Source: Sporosarcina sp. 6E9 (GTDB lineage Bacteria; Bacillota; Bacilli; Bacillales_A; Planococcaceae). From it: a stretch of DNA of 64,000 bases. A program made the translations under genes and the position numbers. Location of the stretch: the NCBI RefSeq assembly GCF_017921835.1, contig NZ_JAGEMN010000006.1, forward strand, positions 83,955-147,954, given 5' to 3'. Positions 34,030 to 42,930 of this stretch are shown piece after piece (position 1 is the stretch's first letter; every line of letters begins with the position of its first letter). The notes beneath the pieces were generated by a model. The model did not search any database. It saw only the letters and a list, made by a program, of their open reading frames with translations, and was not told the origin of the DNA.

Positions 34030-34170
34030 TTAGTAATTTGTATCTGGTTTAGGATCTATTTTAGTCGCTTCAGAAGAATCAAATGCTTTAACTAGAAAAT
34101 GCATGATGAATCCTGCTGATAGACCAAGCATTACCATGTATCCAATAACTGTTAAGTACATTAAGCCCAT
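34030..34170 (-). CDS. Small single-pass membrane protein, 46 aa
   Basis: A short gene reading MGLMYLTVIGYMVMLGLSAG and a further hydrophobic stretch to residue ~27, then a polar tail ending DPKPDTNY. A GAGAGGGG ribosome-binding site precedes the ATG by about nine bases, and a perfect terminator follows eight bases after the stop, so it looks like a real independent transcript. Size and topology recall small subunits or modulators of membrane transporters, but no partner gene is adjacent. Confidence 0.65.
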   Translation of the reverse strand: MGLMYLTVIGYMVMLGLSAGFIMHFLVKAFDSSEATKIDPKPDTNY

Positions 34171-34291
34171 ATCATTGACCCCTCTCATTATCATAATCAT
34201 AATCTCTCTATCTGTATTATACCTTATTTAGATGAAAAATTTAAGGGGTTCGTGAACAATCGTAATCAATTGTGACAAATCATTGAACGAT

Positions 34292-35524
34292 TTAAAACGC
34301 CCAGTTGCCTTTGCGGAATACAGCCTCTGTCGAACCATCTTCATTTACGCCGTCAATATCCATATCCTCGGATCCGACCATAAAATCGACATGGGTAATA
34401 CTTTGGTTCAATCCGTGTTTCTCAAGATCTTCCCGGGCCATTGTTTTTCCGCCTTCTAGACAAAATGCATATGCACTGCCTAGCGCGAAGTGGTTTGATG
34501 CATTTTCATCAAACAATGTATTGTAAAATAACACATTTGATTGTGAAATAGGGGAGGCATGCGGAACCAGCGCAACCTCGCCAAGTCGTTTCGCACCTTC
34601 ATCGGTATCGATTAAGCGTTCCAATACTTCCTGACCTTGTTCGGCTGAAATGTCAGTCACACGGCCATTTTCAAAAATGATTTTAAAGTTATCGATAATG
34701 TTACCGCCGTAGCTTAATGGCTTTGTGCTTGATACGTAGCCGTTAACGCCATCTTTATGCGGTACTGTAAATACTTCTTCTGTCGGCATATTCGCCATAA
34801 ATTCATGACCTTTTTCGTTTAGGCTACCTGCTCCGCACCACAAATGACCTGCGGGTAGTTCAACAACCAAATCTGTCCCTGGTGAACGGTAATGCAATTT
34901 CTTATAACGTTTTTCGTTCAAATAATCTACTTTTTCATGCAATGTTTTATCATGGTCAATCCAAGATTGAACTGGATTTTCAGTATCCGCTCTAACGGCT
35001 TTAAAAATCGCATCCCAAAGAGCGGGAACTTGTTCTTCGTCAGATAGCTCAGGGAAGACTTTTGCTGCCCATGCTTTTGAAGGTGTGGCAACAACTGTCC
35101 AGCTAAATTTATCGGCCTGCATATCTTGACGGAATTTATCGAGTGCAATTCCCGATGATTTTTGTGCTTCGCTAATCCGGGATGGTTCAATACCTTGTAA
35201 TAAATCTGGACTTTGAGACATGATACTCATAAATGCGGCCCCTTTTGCACCGAGTTGTTCACGCTCCATAACTTTCCACTCAGGGAACTCGGAGAATGAA
35301 TCAGCCGGCGCTTTTTCAAAACGCAGACGTGAAATTACATCATCGGAAAAGTCTACGATGACTTGTCGTGCACCTGCATCATAGGCTTTTTCAGTGACTA
35401 AGCGAACAAATTCAACTGCATCCGTTGAAGCGCTAATAAAAAGATATTGATCCGGTTGAATATTGACGCCTACCTTAACGGCTAATTCAGCGTAATTAGT
35501 AAGCTGTTGTTCAAATGTGGACAT
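34292..35524 (-). CDS. ampS: Aminopeptidase, M29 family (AmpS/PepS)
   Basis: This protein has 410 residues from ATG 35524, preceded by AAGGAG; the open frame continues 60 bp upstream without a ribosome-binding site. Length equals B. subtilis AmpS. Metal-binding residues of the family lie in the C-terminal half (LGEVALVPHASPISQSNVLF, NHFALGSAYAFCLEGG, HVDFMVGSEDMDIDG). LPAGHLWCGAGSLNEKGHEF is the middle substrate segment. A cytoplasmic metallo-aminopeptidase with broad specificity. Confidence 0.93.
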   Translation of the reverse strand: MSTFEQQLTNYAELAVKVGVNIQPDQYLFISASTDAVEFVRLVTEKAYDAGARQVIVDFSDDVISRLRFEKAPADSFSEFPEWKVMEREQLGAKGAAFMSIMSQSPDLLQGIEPSRISEAQKSSGIALDKFRQDMQADKFSWTVVATPSKAWAAKVFPELSDEEQVPALWDAIFKAVRADTENPVQSWIDHDKTLHEKVDYLNEKRYKKLHYRSPGTDLVVELPAGHLWCGAGSLNEKGHEFMANMPTEEVFTVPHKDGVNGYVSSTKPLSYGGNIIDNFKIIFENGRVTDISAEQGQEVLERLIDTDEGAKRLGEVALVPHASPISQSNVLFYNTLFDENASNHFALGSAYAFCLEGGKTMAREDLEKHGLNQSITHVDFMVGSEDMDIDGVNEDGSTEAVFRKGNWAF

Positions 35525-35633
35525 GTACATTACTCCTTTCGATATACTGTTAATAGTACCAATTTTCAACCACAAGGTACACATTATTTTGTGAATTGAG
35601 TCATAGAGTATTTAGAAAGTTCTTTCGGGGGAA

Positions 35634-35677
35634 TAAAAAAGAAGCTTTCTCTTCCAATTGGAAAGAAAGCTTCTTCT
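35634..35677 (-). terminator. Terminator of the UPF0435 gene
   Basis: AAGAAGCTTTC pairs with GAAAGCTTCTT around a loop containing a second small stem (TTCCAATTGGAA); T run on the minus strand at the left end. Confidence 0.82.
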
Positions 35678-35680
35678 CCT

Positions 35681-35902
35681 TTAATTTCGTAAAGCTCCCA
35701 GTTCTGCAGCGATGGCTTCGATTTCATTCGAACTGATATGATTACGCTTCATGACCATATTGTACATATAGAGCAAATCGTCGTATTTATCAGTGTCGAA
35801 GTGTTCCGCTTTCATCGCATCAACATTAACCATACGAAGTTTTTCTTTGATCTGCTCAACCATATACATTACATTTTCCTCTGAAGGTTTTGTTAAATCC
35901 AT
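35681..35902 (-). CDS. UPF0435/DUF1128 family protein
   Basis: This protein has 73 residues from ATG 35902 after GAAAGGCGGC. It is all-helical and charged (SEENVMYMVEQIKEKLRMVN, FDTDKYDDLLYMYNMV), matching the length and pattern of B. subtilis YfkK. No function is known. It lies between ampS and the AGCS symporter gene on the same strand but has its own terminator. Confidence 0.85.
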   Translation of the reverse strand: MDLTKPSEENVMYMVEQIKEKLRMVNVDAMKAEHFDTDKYDDLLYMYNMVMKRNHISSNEIEAIAAELGALRN

Positions 35903-35976
35903 GATTAGTAGCCGCCTTTCATTAACTGTCACTTATCATTTCATTATATCTTAAACCTGTCAAATGGAAAGTACAA

Positions 35977-37338
35977 TTATAGATTAGACTTCTTCGCCGC
36001 TTCTTCTTCCTTAATTTTTGCTTGGACTCTTTTGGTCTCATAAATGATGACCCCGGATAATCCCAAGAGTCCAATTAAGTTCGGGATTGCCATTAGACCA
36101 TTCAACACATCGGCGAGTGCCCAAATTACATCAAGGGAGGCTGTCGCACCTACAAAGATAAATAGCACGAAAGCAAGTCTGTAAAAGCGAACTGCTAAAA
36201 CGTTCGGGAATAAATATTGGAAACATTTTTCGCCGTAATAGCCCCAACCGAAAATAGTAGATGTTGCAAAGAATATTAGACCGATAGAAACAACAATTGG
36301 ACCAGCACCGCCTAGGAATTCACCAAAAGCCGCTGCAGTTAAAGCGCCTGCTTCAATGGATGTATCTTTCCACTGTCCGGACATAACAATAGTAATACCG
36401 GTAATTGAACAAATGATAAGTGTGTCAAATAGAACTTGTGTCATTGAAACAAGTGCTTGTCTGCCAGGCATATCTGTTTTTGCTGCAGCCGCTGCGATTG
36501 GTGCAGATCCAAGACCAGCTTCGTTTGAGAACAGTCCGCGTGCAACCCCAAAACGAATTGCCGCTCCAATTGAGCCACCAACTGCAGCTTCCCCCGTAAA
36601 CGCAAATTTGAAAATCATGCCTAACGCTTCGGGAACAAGGTTGATGTTTAGTATCATGACAATTGCACCAGCGATTAGATAAAAGAGTGCCATAATTGGT
36701 ACGAAAAATGCAGTGACGCGTCCAATTACCTTAATACCTCCTAGAATAACAGATCCTGCTAGTAAGACTAGTACGAGACCGGTAGCCCAGTGAGGAAAAG
36801 AAAACGTTTGAGACATTACATCTGCAACAGCCTTTGCTTGTGTACCGTTACCGATACCGAATGCTGCTAGCGCACCAAATATTGCAAAAAGAACGCCAAG
36901 CCATTTCTGTTTTAGCCCATGTTCAAGATAATACATCGGGCCGCCTGCCATTTGCCCATTGGCGTCTTTAACACGGTATTTAACCGCAAGAATGGCTTCA
37001 CCGTATTTTGTAGCCATTCCAAAAAATCCAGCCATCCACATCCAGAAGATTGCCCCCGGTCCTCCGAGTACGACAGCTGTAGCGACACCTACAATGTTAC
37101 CGACACCTACAGTGGCAGCCATTGCAGTCATAAGCGCTTGGAAATGTGAAATGTCTCCCTCTGATTTCTTATCTTGGTTTCTAGAGAATACTAGTTTTAA
37201 AGCGTAAGGTAGTAATCTTAATTGAATGATTCCTAGTCTCGCTGTTAAATAGATTCCAGTACCCACAAGCAGGATAAGTAAAGGTGGACCCCATATGATG
37301 CCACCGATATAATCCAGAAATTCTTTAAAACTCCCCAT
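35977..37338 (-). CDS. Sodium:alanine/glycine symporter (AGCS family)
   Basis: This protein has 453 residues from ATG 37338 after GGAGGG; the upstream extension lacks a ribosome-binding site. About ten membrane helices are present. The family signature ATVGVGNIVGVATAVVLGGPGAIFWMW appears near residue 75 and GLFSNEAGLGSAPIAAAAAKT near residue 270. It imports alanine or glycine with Na+. The large ~230-bp upstream region holds promoters for this and the divergent ytxH-like gene. Confidence 0.93.
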   Translation of the reverse strand: MGSFKEFLDYIGGIIWGPPLLILLVGTGIYLTARLGIIQLRLLPYALKLVFSRNQDKKSEGDISHFQALMTAMAATVGVGNIVGVATAVVLGGPGAIFWMWMAGFFGMATKYGEAILAVKYRVKDANGQMAGGPMYYLEHGLKQKWLGVLFAIFGALAAFGIGNGTQAKAVADVMSQTFSFPHWATGLVLVLLAGSVILGGIKVIGRVTAFFVPIMALFYLIAGAIVMILNINLVPEALGMIFKFAFTGEAAVGGSIGAAIRFGVARGLFSNEAGLGSAPIAAAAAKTDMPGRQALVSMTQVLFDTLIICSITGITIVMSGQWKDTSIEAGALTAAAFGEFLGGAGPIVVSIGLIFFATSTIFGWGYYGEKCFQYLFPNVLAVRFYRLAFVLFIFVGATASLDVIWALADVLNGLMAIPNLIGLLGLSGVIIYETKRVQAKIKEEEAAKKSNL

Positions 37339-37525
37339 TTCAATCCCTCCAATTTGTCTATAGAAATAATTAAGGTTGTCCAGTTTCAAAAGTTAATATA
37401 TTATGATCAACTCCCTATGAATCTATAATATTATGCTTATTCACAATCTTCTAAAACAATGCGTGAATAGTCAAGCTTTATTTTTATTATTTACCAACGC
37501 ATGTTTTTTCCTATATCATTAGGGG

Positions 37526-37531
37526 TATAAT
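37526..37531 (+). promoter_or_regulatory. -10 element of the ytxH-like gene
   Basis: TATAAT lies 37 bases upstream of the start codon. The -35 region is T-rich and weak; a stress-type promoter cannot be excluded. Confidence 0.4.
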
Positions 37532-37567
37532 GCAGTATGCAAATTCTTTATAAATGGAGGGTATTCA

Positions 37568-37942
37568 ATGAGTGGAAATAAGTTAGGGAAGTACATCTTT
37601 TTTGGTGCATTGGTAGGTGGGTTAATCAGTCTATGCGACAGAACGACACGAGACGATATCATGAATAAATCCAGAAATTTCGTGTATGATGTTCGTTATT
37701 ATTCGAAAAATCCGGAAGCTGTTAAATTCAAGCTTCAAGAAAAATCGGAAAAGTATCAATCGATTTATGAACAAGTTGCCAGTGATGCGACTTATTTCAA
37801 AGCAAAAATGGATGAATTAAAAGCGCTTAGCCCTCAAGTAAAGGAATTAGTCGTTGACACAAAGGAAGCATTTACTGAAGCAAAGGATGATTATAAAGCA
37901 ATGGTGAGCGAGGGGTCTATCAGCGATTCAACGGAAAAGTAA
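37568..37942 (+). CDS. YtxH-like protein
   Basis: This 124-residue protein begins with a hydrophobic stretch YIFFGALVGGLISLCDRTTR typical of YtxH/DUF3618-like proteins, followed by a long amphipathic helix region (~60-115) rich in Lys, Glu and Ala. The N-terminal anchor would place the helices on the cytoplasmic face. It follows GGAGGG and precedes the YihY-like gene by 26 bp, likely one operon. Members are general-stress associated in Bacillus. Confidence 0.75.
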   Translation: MSGNKLGKYIFFGALVGGLISLCDRTTRDDIMNKSRNFVYDVRYYSKNPEAVKFKLQEKSEKYQSIYEQVASDATYFKAKMDELKALSPQVKELVVDTKEAFTEAKDDYKAMVSEGSISDSTEK

Positions 37943-37968
37943 GGGATGAAGAAAGGAGTGAAGATACA

Positions 37969-38979
37969 ATGAAAAATAAAAAATCAAATACTCCTAAAAA
38001 TAAATCAGCTATCAAACAAAAGATTGTAGAAAAGAAAAAACAAAAGATCAGTAATTCCAGTATTCAAAACTTAGCAATCGTAAAATTCATGGATGATGTC
38101 AAAGAAGGAGATTTGGATAAATTTGATGTGACAACTGTTAGTGGATTTTTAAAAGAGTTACTCACACGAATAAGGAAAGTCGATGTTACGGGCCTAGGGT
38201 CACAGCTCGCTTTCTTTTTCTTGTTATCTCTTTTTCCTCTATTAATCTTTCTATTTACGCTGTTGCCCTATTTAAATTTAGACCAGTCAGAAATATTTCT
38301 GTTTATCAGAGATTATGCGCCCGAAAGTGTAGCATTGCTAATTGAAGACACAATTGGCGAAATCTTAAATAATCGCAATACCGGTTTACTTTCAATCGGG
38401 GCACTAGCAACAGTGTGGTCCGCATCAAAAGGAATGAATGCACTGACAAAAGCATTGAATCGTTCTTATTTTACAGAGGAATCACGGTCTTTTATTGTCG
38501 CGCGTTCGATGTCGGTCGTCTTCACAATCATGCTCACAACAGTCCTTATTGTGGCACTTGTATTACCGGTATTCGGTAAACAGATTGGCATCTTCGCATT
38601 TTCGTATCTGGGATTAGAAGCGGGTTTTCTTTCATTATGGAATAACTTGAGATGGATCATTCCGCCAATTTTGCTGTTCAGTGTTTTTACACTTCTATAC
38701 TGGCTCGTGCCGAACCTGAAGTTGCATATTAAAAGCGTCTTATTCGGAGCTGCTTTTGCAACATTAGGTTGGATACTAACGTCGATTGGATTCTCGTATT
38801 ATGTTAGTAGTTTCGGTAACTACTCGGGAACATATGGGAGCATCGGTGCAATCATCGTATTAATGATGTGGTTATATTTCTCAGCCATTATTCTGATGCT
38901 TGGCGGTCAAATCAATGCAGTAATGAGTGAGCGCAGACAAGCGATTGCAGCGAAAAAGAAAAGCAAAGCGGTCACTTGA
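37969..38979 (+). CDS. YihY/UPF0761 family inner membrane protein
   Basis: This 336-residue protein has a basic N-terminus of ~85 residues, then six membrane helices. VTGLGSQLAFFFLLSLFPLLIFLFT, a Trp/Ser segment TVWSASKGMNALTKALN and SYYVSSFGNYSGTYGSIGAIIVLMMWLY are typical of the YihY family (formerly called ribonuclease BN). It is longer than B. subtilis YfkH (~275) because of the Lys/Asn-rich head. The function is unknown. It ends in the convergent terminator. Confidence 0.9.
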   Translation: MKNKKSNTPKNKSAIKQKIVEKKKQKISNSSIQNLAIVKFMDDVKEGDLDKFDVTTVSGFLKELLTRIRKVDVTGLGSQLAFFFLLSLFPLLIFLFTLLPYLNLDQSEIFLFIRDYAPESVALLIEDTIGEILNNRNTGLLSIGALATVWSASKGMNALTKALNRSYFTEESRSFIVARSMSVVFTIMLTTVLIVALVLPVFGKQIGIFAFSYLGLEAGFLSLWNNLRWIIPPILLFSVFTLLYWLVPNLKLHIKSVLFGAAFATLGWILTSIGFSYYVSSFGNYSGTYGSIGAIIVLMMWLYFSAIILMLGGQINAVMSERRQAIAAKKKSKAVT

Positions 38980-38996
38980 CCGCTTTGCTTTTTTTA
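38960..38996. terminator. Bidirectional terminator overlapping the yihY-like stop
   Basis: AAAGCAAAGCGGTC pairs perfectly with GACCGCTTTGCTTT around ACTT, followed by TTTTT. It covers the last codons of the gene. Confidence 0.88.
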
Positions 38997-40892
38997 GTTC
39001 ACCTTATTCAACATCCGTAATCCATTTAATATGACAAGAATTGTACTTCCTTCATGGCCAATCACACCTAGAGGAAGGTCAACAACTTGCATGAAGTTAG
39101 AAACGATCAACACTGCGATAACCGCAATTGAAAAGAACACATTTTGTTTTACGATACGTTGCATTTTTCGAGATAATTTAATGGCGTACGAAATATTTGT
39201 AAGGTCATTTTGCATGAGTACAATATCCGCCGTTTCTAGTGCGACATCGGTGCCATCACCCATCGCAATACCCGAAGTGGCTGTAGCCAGTGCGGGCGCA
39301 TCATTTATCCCGTCGCCTACCATTGCAACGGCTTTGTATTCTTTAATAAGTTCTTTTAACTTTTCAACTTTCATTTCCGGCAAACATTCGGCGACATAGC
39401 GATCAATTTGAACTTCACCTGTTATTGCAGCCGCTGTTTTTTCATTATCGCCGGTTAGCATAATTGTTTGTATACCGGCTTTTTTTAATTCATGAATTGC
39501 TTGAATGGCTTCTTTTCGTAAAGTGTCCTTTGAAGCAATTGCAGCGACAATACCTTGATCATCTTTTAAGAAAACGACAGTCTTGCCACCATCAGATAAA
39601 TTCATAGCGATTCCGTCGTTAAATTCCTCCGCAAGCTTCTTACCAACAAATCGAGGGTTGCCAACCAGAAACTCTTGATCTTGATAGATTGCACGAAGGC
39701 CATGCCCAGGTAAATCCTCAGTTTGAACGCCTTGTAAAGGAGTCAACTTCTTTTCTGCAGCAAAGTTTGTAATTGCGACGGCAAGTGGATGATTGGATTG
39801 TGATTCGATGCCAGCTATGAGGGCAAGCGTTTCATCACTATCTTCACCTTCACGTACAATGAAATCAGTTACAACTGGAAAACCTGTCGTTAACGTCCCT
39901 GTTTTATCGAAAGCAATTGCTTTAACCGAACTCAGAAGTTCGAGATGGATTCCCCCTTTAAATAAAACCCCTCGTCGAGCGCCGTTCGAAACAGCGGCTA
40001 GTGTCGCCGGCATGATGGATGCCACAAGCGCGCAAGGAGACGCGACAACAAGCAGAACAATGGCACGGTAGAAGGTTGTCGTCCAATCCCAGCCGAAAAC
40101 AAAGTGGGGAAGAAACATCATGATGAAAACTGAGATCAGGACAATTTTTACATAAGTCCCTTCAAATCTTTCGATAAATTGTTGGGAAGGAGATTTTTCA
40201 CTCTGTGCACTTTGAACGAGCGTGATGATTTTCTGGAAAAGCGTTTCAGAACTCAGCTTAGTCATTTCCATTTGAATCGCGCCGCTTAAATTCACTGTAC
40301 CCGCAAATAAATCGTCTCCAATAGCTTTCGTAACGGGCATCGACTCTCCATTTATCGCGGACATGTCAATAGACGTCGTTCCTCTTGTTACTTTGCCGTC
40401 AACAGGAATGCGTTCCCCGGGTTTTACTAGTAACAACGCACCTACCGCTAGGGAATCGGTAGATACTTTTACAGTCGTTCCATCCTCATTCAATAGCCAG
40501 GCTTCTTCGGGTTGCAGTTCCATCAGTGAGGAGATTTCTTTGTGACTTTTATTGAGTGTATAGGTTTCCAACGCGCCGCTTAGCGCGAATATGAATATCA
40601 GTATTGCACCTTCCGCCCAGTATCCAATTAGAGCGGAGCCAATAGCGGCAAACACCATTAACATCTCAACATTTAACTCTTTATCTTTAATGGTCTCCTC
40701 GATGCCTTCCTTGGCTTTTGCATATCCACCTATTAAAAATGCGGCGATATATAATGATACCGAAAGCGTTTCGGCATCATTTTTACCACTCAGCCACGCG
40801 GTTACTATTAGAAGACCAGATAGTATAGCGGCAACAAGTTCAATATGTTCGAACCAATTCATTTTCCGTTGGTTTTCAACAGGGATATCCAT
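38994..40892 (-). CDS. pfeT: P1B-type metal-transporting ATPase, PfeT/ZosA-like
   Basis: This 632-residue ATPase has no N-terminal metal-binding domain. Motifs are SPCALVASIMPAT in the transmembrane metal site (SPC, the P1B-4 type; CadA and CopA have CPC), DKTGTLTTG (phosphorylated Asp), SNHPLA and GDGINDAPALA. Length and the SPC motif match PfeT (ZosA) of B. subtilis, an Fe(II) efflux pump induced by peroxide through PerR. A Per box overlaps the promoter (40927-40941), and perR is in this window. AGGGGAGG precedes the ATG. A role in zinc or cobalt transport is the alternative. Confidence 0.85.
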   Translation of the reverse strand: MDIPVENQRKMNWFEHIELVAAILSGLLIVTAWLSGKNDAETLSVSLYIAAFLIGGYAKAKEGIEETIKDKELNVEMLMVFAAIGSALIGYWAEGAILIFIFALSGALETYTLNKSHKEISSLMELQPEEAWLLNEDGTTVKVSTDSLAVGALLLVKPGERIPVDGKVTRGTTSIDMSAINGESMPVTKAIGDDLFAGTVNLSGAIQMEMTKLSSETLFQKIITLVQSAQSEKSPSQQFIERFEGTYVKIVLISVFIMMFLPHFVFGWDWTTTFYRAIVLLVVASPCALVASIMPATLAAVSNGARRGVLFKGGIHLELLSSVKAIAFDKTGTLTTGFPVVTDFIVREGEDSDETLALIAGIESQSNHPLAVAITNFAAEKKLTPLQGVQTEDLPGHGLRAIYQDQEFLVGNPRFVGKKLAEEFNDGIAMNLSDGGKTVVFLKDDQGIVAAIASKDTLRKEAIQAIHELKKAGIQTIMLTGDNEKTAAAITGEVQIDRYVAECLPEMKVEKLKELIKEYKAVAMVGDGINDAPALATATSGIAMGDGTDVALETADIVLMQNDLTNISYAIKLSRKMQRIVKQNVFFSIAVIAVLIVSNFMQVVDLPLGVIGHEGSTILVILNGLRMLNKVN

Positions 40893-40926
40893 GATAATCC
40901 TCCCCTTCGCGATAGTCTATATCAAG

Positions 40927-40946
40927 TGATAATTATTCTAATTATA
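40927..40946 (-). promoter_or_regulatory. Per box and -10 element of the PfeT-like ATPase
   Basis: On the minus strand TTAGAATAATTATCA (40941-40927) matches the Per box TTATAATNATTATAA at 12 of 14 defined positions. TATAAT at 40946-40941 directly abuts it as the -10 element; the -35 (TTACCG) is weak. A bound repressor here would block RNA polymerase. Fur boxes look similar and cannot be excluded. Confidence 0.6.
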
Positions 40947-41151
40947 GCATATGAATATTGGAACGGTAAGGGGTATGCTTATAGGAAAATTCATATGAGA
41001 TTATTCACTTACTCTGGATGAATTAGTTCTTTTGAATCAAATTCAAATTAGATTAGTGTGAACATTGTCAATACAGAATTAATGTGTTAAGCTATATTTA
41101 ATCAATCGAAAGGGAGGGCGTAGTGTTAGTGTAGACGAACTCAAATCCAAG

Positions 41152-41301
41152 TTGAAGGAGGGGATTCGTAAGCGTCCTATGGTGTTAATCTTTCCCAACG
41201 GACAATACGATTTATGGAAGCTGATAGTGGAGAATCATTTAAAACGTAAAAGGCTTAGCTCATCTGAAAGTAAGAGATGGACTAAGCCTTTTTCTAATTG
41301 A
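41152..41301 (+). CDS. Small ORF of 49 aa, possibly frame-damaged
   Basis: An open frame reads LKEGIRKRPMVLIFPNGQYD and on to SNxx before TGA; only a TTG at 41152 offers a start in frame. A strong ribosome-binding site AAAGGGAGG lies further upstream at 41109-41117, where the same frame reads VSVDELKSKLK but begins at GTT, while GTG at 41123 is in a different frame and stops after three codons. This suggests either a lesion at the start or translation from TTG. The frame runs through a terminator. The upstream 41-kb stretch back to the Per box holds no other gene. Confidence 0.3.
   Translation: MKEGIRKRPMVLIFPNGQYDLWKLIVENHLKRKRLSSSESKRWTKPFSN
41247..41296. terminator. Terminator between the small ORF and the osmC-like gene
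   Basis: AAAAGGCTTAG pairs with CTAAGCCTTTT around a 26-base loop, followed by TCTAATT. It is the only obvious terminator for both convergent units. Confidence 0.65.
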
Positions 41302-41677
41302 TTTTATATGTTTTAACGATCTCAATCGATTCTGCTACTGATTGTGCCATTGAACAGTTTTTCATTGTCAAATCCATTACCCTCGGCATTTTTTCTTCCT
41401 TAATTTCAGTTCCCTCGAGAATGAAATGCAGATGAATTTTCTCAACTCTATTTGCCTCGTCCGGATTTCTAACAACTTCCTTCACCTCAATATGAATATC
41501 AGTTGCAGGCATTCGCATTTTTTCAAGAACCTTTTTCATTACGCCACCACTGCAAACTGCAATTGAAGATACCAAGAGTTGGTAAGGTCTGAATCCAAGT
41601 TCCTCATTTGGAGATATATCAAGTGTTCCAAATGATGTCTCGGTTTGAAAACCACTTTCGGTCATTTTGAAATTCAT
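41294..41677 (-). CDS. OsmC family peroxiredoxin-like protein
   Basis: This 127-residue protein has the two OsmC/Ohr cysteines in SIAVCSGGVMKKVLEK and TMKNCSMAQSV, and the pattern NEELGFRPYQLL at the dimer interface. It is shorter than Ohr (~137) and resembles the YhfA-like branch. Family members reduce organic hydroperoxides or bind thiol substrates. GGGGAGG precedes the ATG. It is near the PerR-type ATPase gene, but no Per box was seen in front of it. Confidence 0.85.
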   Translation of the reverse strand: MNFKMTESGFQTETSFGTLDISPNEELGFRPYQLLVSSIAVCSGGVMKKVLEKMRMPATDIHIEVKEVVRNPDEANRVEKIHLHFILEGTEIKEEKMPRVMDLTMKNCSMAQSVAESIEIVKTYKIN

Positions 41678-41744
41678 ATGTAATCCCTCCCCAATATGTT
41701 AGAATTATACACGATTTACTATTTCATTGGAACGGGTTGACTTT

Positions 41745-42917
41745 ATGAGTACATTTACAAAAATAGAACAAAGACGATTTCGAATTCTTGTTTTAATTGT
41801 TGCTATTTCAGGATTTTCACAAGGTATGCTCCTGCCATTAATTTCTGTTATCTTTGAAAAAGATGGTGTTTCGAGCGCATTAAATGGTTTGAACGCAACC
41901 GGTTTATATATTGGGACGCTGCTCGTGTCCCCCTTCATGGAAGCACCCCTGAGAAGATTTGGCTTTAAACCAATTATTGTTGGGGGCGGCATGTTGGTAT
42001 TCATTTCATTATTAATATTTCCATTGTGGAAAAGTATGGTGTTTTGGTTCATCCTTCGATTAATTATCGGAATTGGGGATCATGCCCTACATTTCTCGAC
42101 GCAAACTTGGGTGACAAGCTTTTCACCTAAACATCGTCTTGGCCGTAATATAGCTGTGTATGGTTTGTCGTTCGGTGTCGGTTTTGCAACGGGTCCTTTG
42201 TTTGTTCCGCTTGTAAACGTGTTTGAAGGTTTGCCATTTATCGTTTCGGGCGTTCTTTGCATGATTGCATGGTCGTTCATTTTCTTATTGAAAAATGATT
42301 TTCCAGATGTGATTAAAGGAACGTCAGCTGAAGCAGGATTCTTCAAGCGTTTTAAGACAACTTCCGCCTTTGCGTGGTTGGCGTTTCTTGGGCCGTTTGG
42401 GTATGGCTTTCTAGAATCATCTTTGAATGCGATTTATCCTGTCTATGCACTGCGGACCGGAATTAGTGTAGCTTCTGTCTCCCTAATATTAGCGACCTTT
42501 TCAGCTGGTGGGATTGTTTCTCAAATACCATTAGGCATGCTTTCGGACCGAATTGGAAGACGTCCCGTATTTCTCATCGCATTGGGCGGGGGAGCTACTG
42601 CATTTTTTGCGGCAAGTTTGTTTGAAGCTTCAACTTTACTTGTGCTGGGAACCTTTTTCGTAGCTGGATTATTTGTAGGATCCATCTATTCCCTTGGAAT
42701 TTCATATATGTCAGATTTAACACCAACCGAATTATTGCCAACTGGAAATCTGTTGTGTGGGATCTTTTTTAGTTTTGGTAGTTTAACGGGTCCATTTTTA
42801 GGCGGTTTATTTTTAGAGTTCGAAGCTACATTCAGCTTTTTATTACTCATTTCTTTATTTTTAGGCGTGCTATTTCTCGTGTCAGCGACGAATAAACCAC
42901 AAAAGCGCCTGATTTAA
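41745..42917 (+). CDS. MFS transporter
   Basis: The protein has 390 residues from ATG 41745; a TTG six codons upstream is possible, and neither has a strong ribosome-binding site. Twelve membrane helices are present. The loop motif between helices 8 and 9, GMLSDRIGRRPVF, is typical of MFS drug/proton antiporters, and the start IAVSGFSQGMLLPLISVIFE-like opening resembles the multidrug branch. Its substrate is unknown. It ends at a terminator shared with pdaA. Confidence 0.86.
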   Translation: MSTFTKIEQRRFRILVLIVAISGFSQGMLLPLISVIFEKDGVSSALNGLNATGLYIGTLLVSPFMEAPLRRFGFKPIIVGGGMLVFISLLIFPLWKSMVFWFILRLIIGIGDHALHFSTQTWVTSFSPKHRLGRNIAVYGLSFGVGFATGPLFVPLVNVFEGLPFIVSGVLCMIAWSFIFLLKNDFPDVIKGTSAEAGFFKRFKTTSAFAWLAFLGPFGYGFLESSLNAIYPVYALRTGISVASVSLILATFSAGGIVSQIPLGMLSDRIGRRPVFLIALGGGATAFFAASLFEASTLLVLGTFFVAGLFVGSIYSLGISYMSDLTPTELLPTGNLLCGIFFSFGSLTGPFLGGLFLEFEATFSFLLLISLFLGVLFLVSATNKPQKRLI

Positions 42918-42930
42918 GGCGCTTTTGATT
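42899..42930. terminator. Bidirectional terminator between the MFS gene and pdaA
   Basis: AAAAGCGCC pairs with GGCGCTTTT around TGATTTAA, overlapping the MFS stop codon. Confidence 0.78.

Noticed and set aside
37340..37567. Riboswitch upstream of the alanine/glycine symporter (for example a glycine riboswitch)
   Set aside because: The region is AT-rich, and I found no GGAGAG or tandem glycine aptamer features.
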